Shown: positions 7,072 to 7,249 of the stretch, one piece after another
Layout: the number at the start of each line of letters is the position of its first letter
How positions within the stretch are numbered: position 1 is the stretch's first letter
Assembly: GCA_034439915.1 (NCBI GenBank)
Contig: JAWXBI010000003.1
Location: 1-7,249, forward strand
DNA from: JADJLQ01 sp034439915
GTDB taxonomy: Bacteria; Bacteroidota; Bacteroidia; Chitinophagales; Saprospiraceae
Length of the DNA stretch: 7,249 bases
Reading direction: 5' to 3'
The notes under the pieces: generated by a model
What the model saw: only the letters and a program-made list of their open reading frames with translations
The model's database searches: none
What the model was told of the DNA's origin: nothing
Made by a program: the position numbers and the translations under genes

Positions 7072-7077
7072 TTGGGC
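6901..7077 (+). other. attC-like structured region between two AT-rich genes
   Basis: The 222 bases between the lipoprotein stop and the next ATG contain no gene and are rich in secondary structure. GCACAAC (6901-6907) and GTTGGGC (7071-7077) bound the region and are complementary at six of seven bases. Inside, 6910-6930 pairs with 7001-7021 at 18 of 21 positions (two wobbles, three A-C mismatches), with GTGGGGCA/TGCCCCAC perfect at its tip. A second stem, ATGGT (7039-7043) with ACCAT (7049-7053), is framed by GTTA (7028-7031) and TAAC (7061-7064). Paired end cores around internal hairpins are the layout of an integron attC site. However, 177 bp is longer than most attC sites, and a second GTTGTGC (6950-6956) lies inside. 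Other possibilities are a MITE-like palindrome or a structured RNA. Confidence 0.45.
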
Positions 7078-7096
7078 GTAATTTTTAAAAACATTT

Positions 7097-7102
7097 AAAG
7101 GA
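7097..7102 (+). promoter_or_regulatory. Ribosome binding site of the VIT-family gene
   Basis: AAAGGA lies six bases before the ATG at 7109, a better Shine-Dalgarno match than most genes in this window have. It supports that ATG as the start. Only about 31 bases separate the GTTGGGC core from the gene's start codon. Confidence 0.55.
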
Positions 7103-7108
7103 CACAGA

Positions 7109-7249
7109 ATGATTACAATTGACAACTATTTGGACAGTCACTACATACACAAAAGTAATTGGTTAAGAGCTGCTGTTTTGGGAGCAAACGATGGTATAAT
7201 TTCCATTTCAAGTCTTGCCATAGGTGTTGCTGCTGCAAGCTCAACAAGA
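7109..7249 (+). CDS. VIT1/CCC1-family metal ion transporter, 5' part
   Basis: The first 47 codons are present and the gene continues past the window. The protein opens with a short polar stretch containing HYIHKSNWLR, then RAAVLGANDGIISISSLAIGV (residues 20-40). This is the characteristic first membrane helix of the VIT1/CCC1 family, with the conserved Asp of the GANDG motif (D28) in place. Family members are membrane transporters that move Fe2+ or Mn2+ across the membrane, usually by proton exchange, and guard against metal excess. Subfamily and metal cannot be told from this fragment. The start is supported by AAAGGA six bases upstream. The gene begins 38 bp after the GTTGGGC core, as expected of a following gene cassette, and like the lipoprotein gene is AT-rich. 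No promoter is evident in the short leader. Confidence 0.85.
   Translation, partial: MITIDNYLDSHYIHKSNWLRAAVLGANDGIISISSLAIGVAAASSTR

Noticed and set aside
6883..7125. 80-codon frame on the minus strand
   Set aside because: It runs through the palindromic attC-like region and over the start of the VIT-family gene. The product resembles no known protein and is best explained as translation of the repeat.

Overview
The window looks like part of a chromosome from a Bacteroidota bacterium, possibly a Saprospiria-like lineage (phylum fairly confident, class a guess). The gene content supports this: a small lipoprotein, a DUF983 protein and an NTF2-like protein of types common in that phylum, a Reg_prop beta-propeller lipoprotein, and mostly weak Shine-Dalgarno sequences. 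A few sites resemble the Bacteroidota -33/-7 promoter pattern.

Positions 1-5266 have a moderate G+C content and look like ordinary, densely packed chromosome. They hold the 3' end of a lipoprotein gene (+), a convergent DUF983 zinc-ribbon membrane protein gene (-), a divergent NTF2/SnoaL-like gene (+), and a tight two-gene unit. That unit encodes a 904-aa M16 zinc metallopeptidase without a visible signal peptide, followed one base later by a GT4-type glycosyltransferase. A hairpin between the convergent genes may terminate both.

Positions 5267-5782 hold no convincing gene, but they are structured. A repeat element at 5303-5481 consists of imperfect inverted arms around five degenerate direct repeats of 20-23 bp. 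A clear AT-rich stretch follows, then a long imperfect hairpin (5684-5738), then a GTTGTGC site at 5752.

Positions 5753-7249 are much more AT-rich and are arranged like integron gene cassettes. A lipoprotein carrying one seven-repeat Reg_prop beta-propeller starts 30 bp after the GTTGTGC site. Soon after its stop lies the exact complement of that site (the 9-mer ACGCACAAC), then a structured non-coding region ending in GTTGGGC, a perfect GTTRRRY core. After that the start of a VIT1/CCC1-family metal transporter gene follows within about 40 bp and runs off the window. No integrase is present, so an integron-like origin is an inference from architecture. It is the most interesting hypothesis here. 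The two AT-rich genes show no functional link to each other or to the upstream genes.
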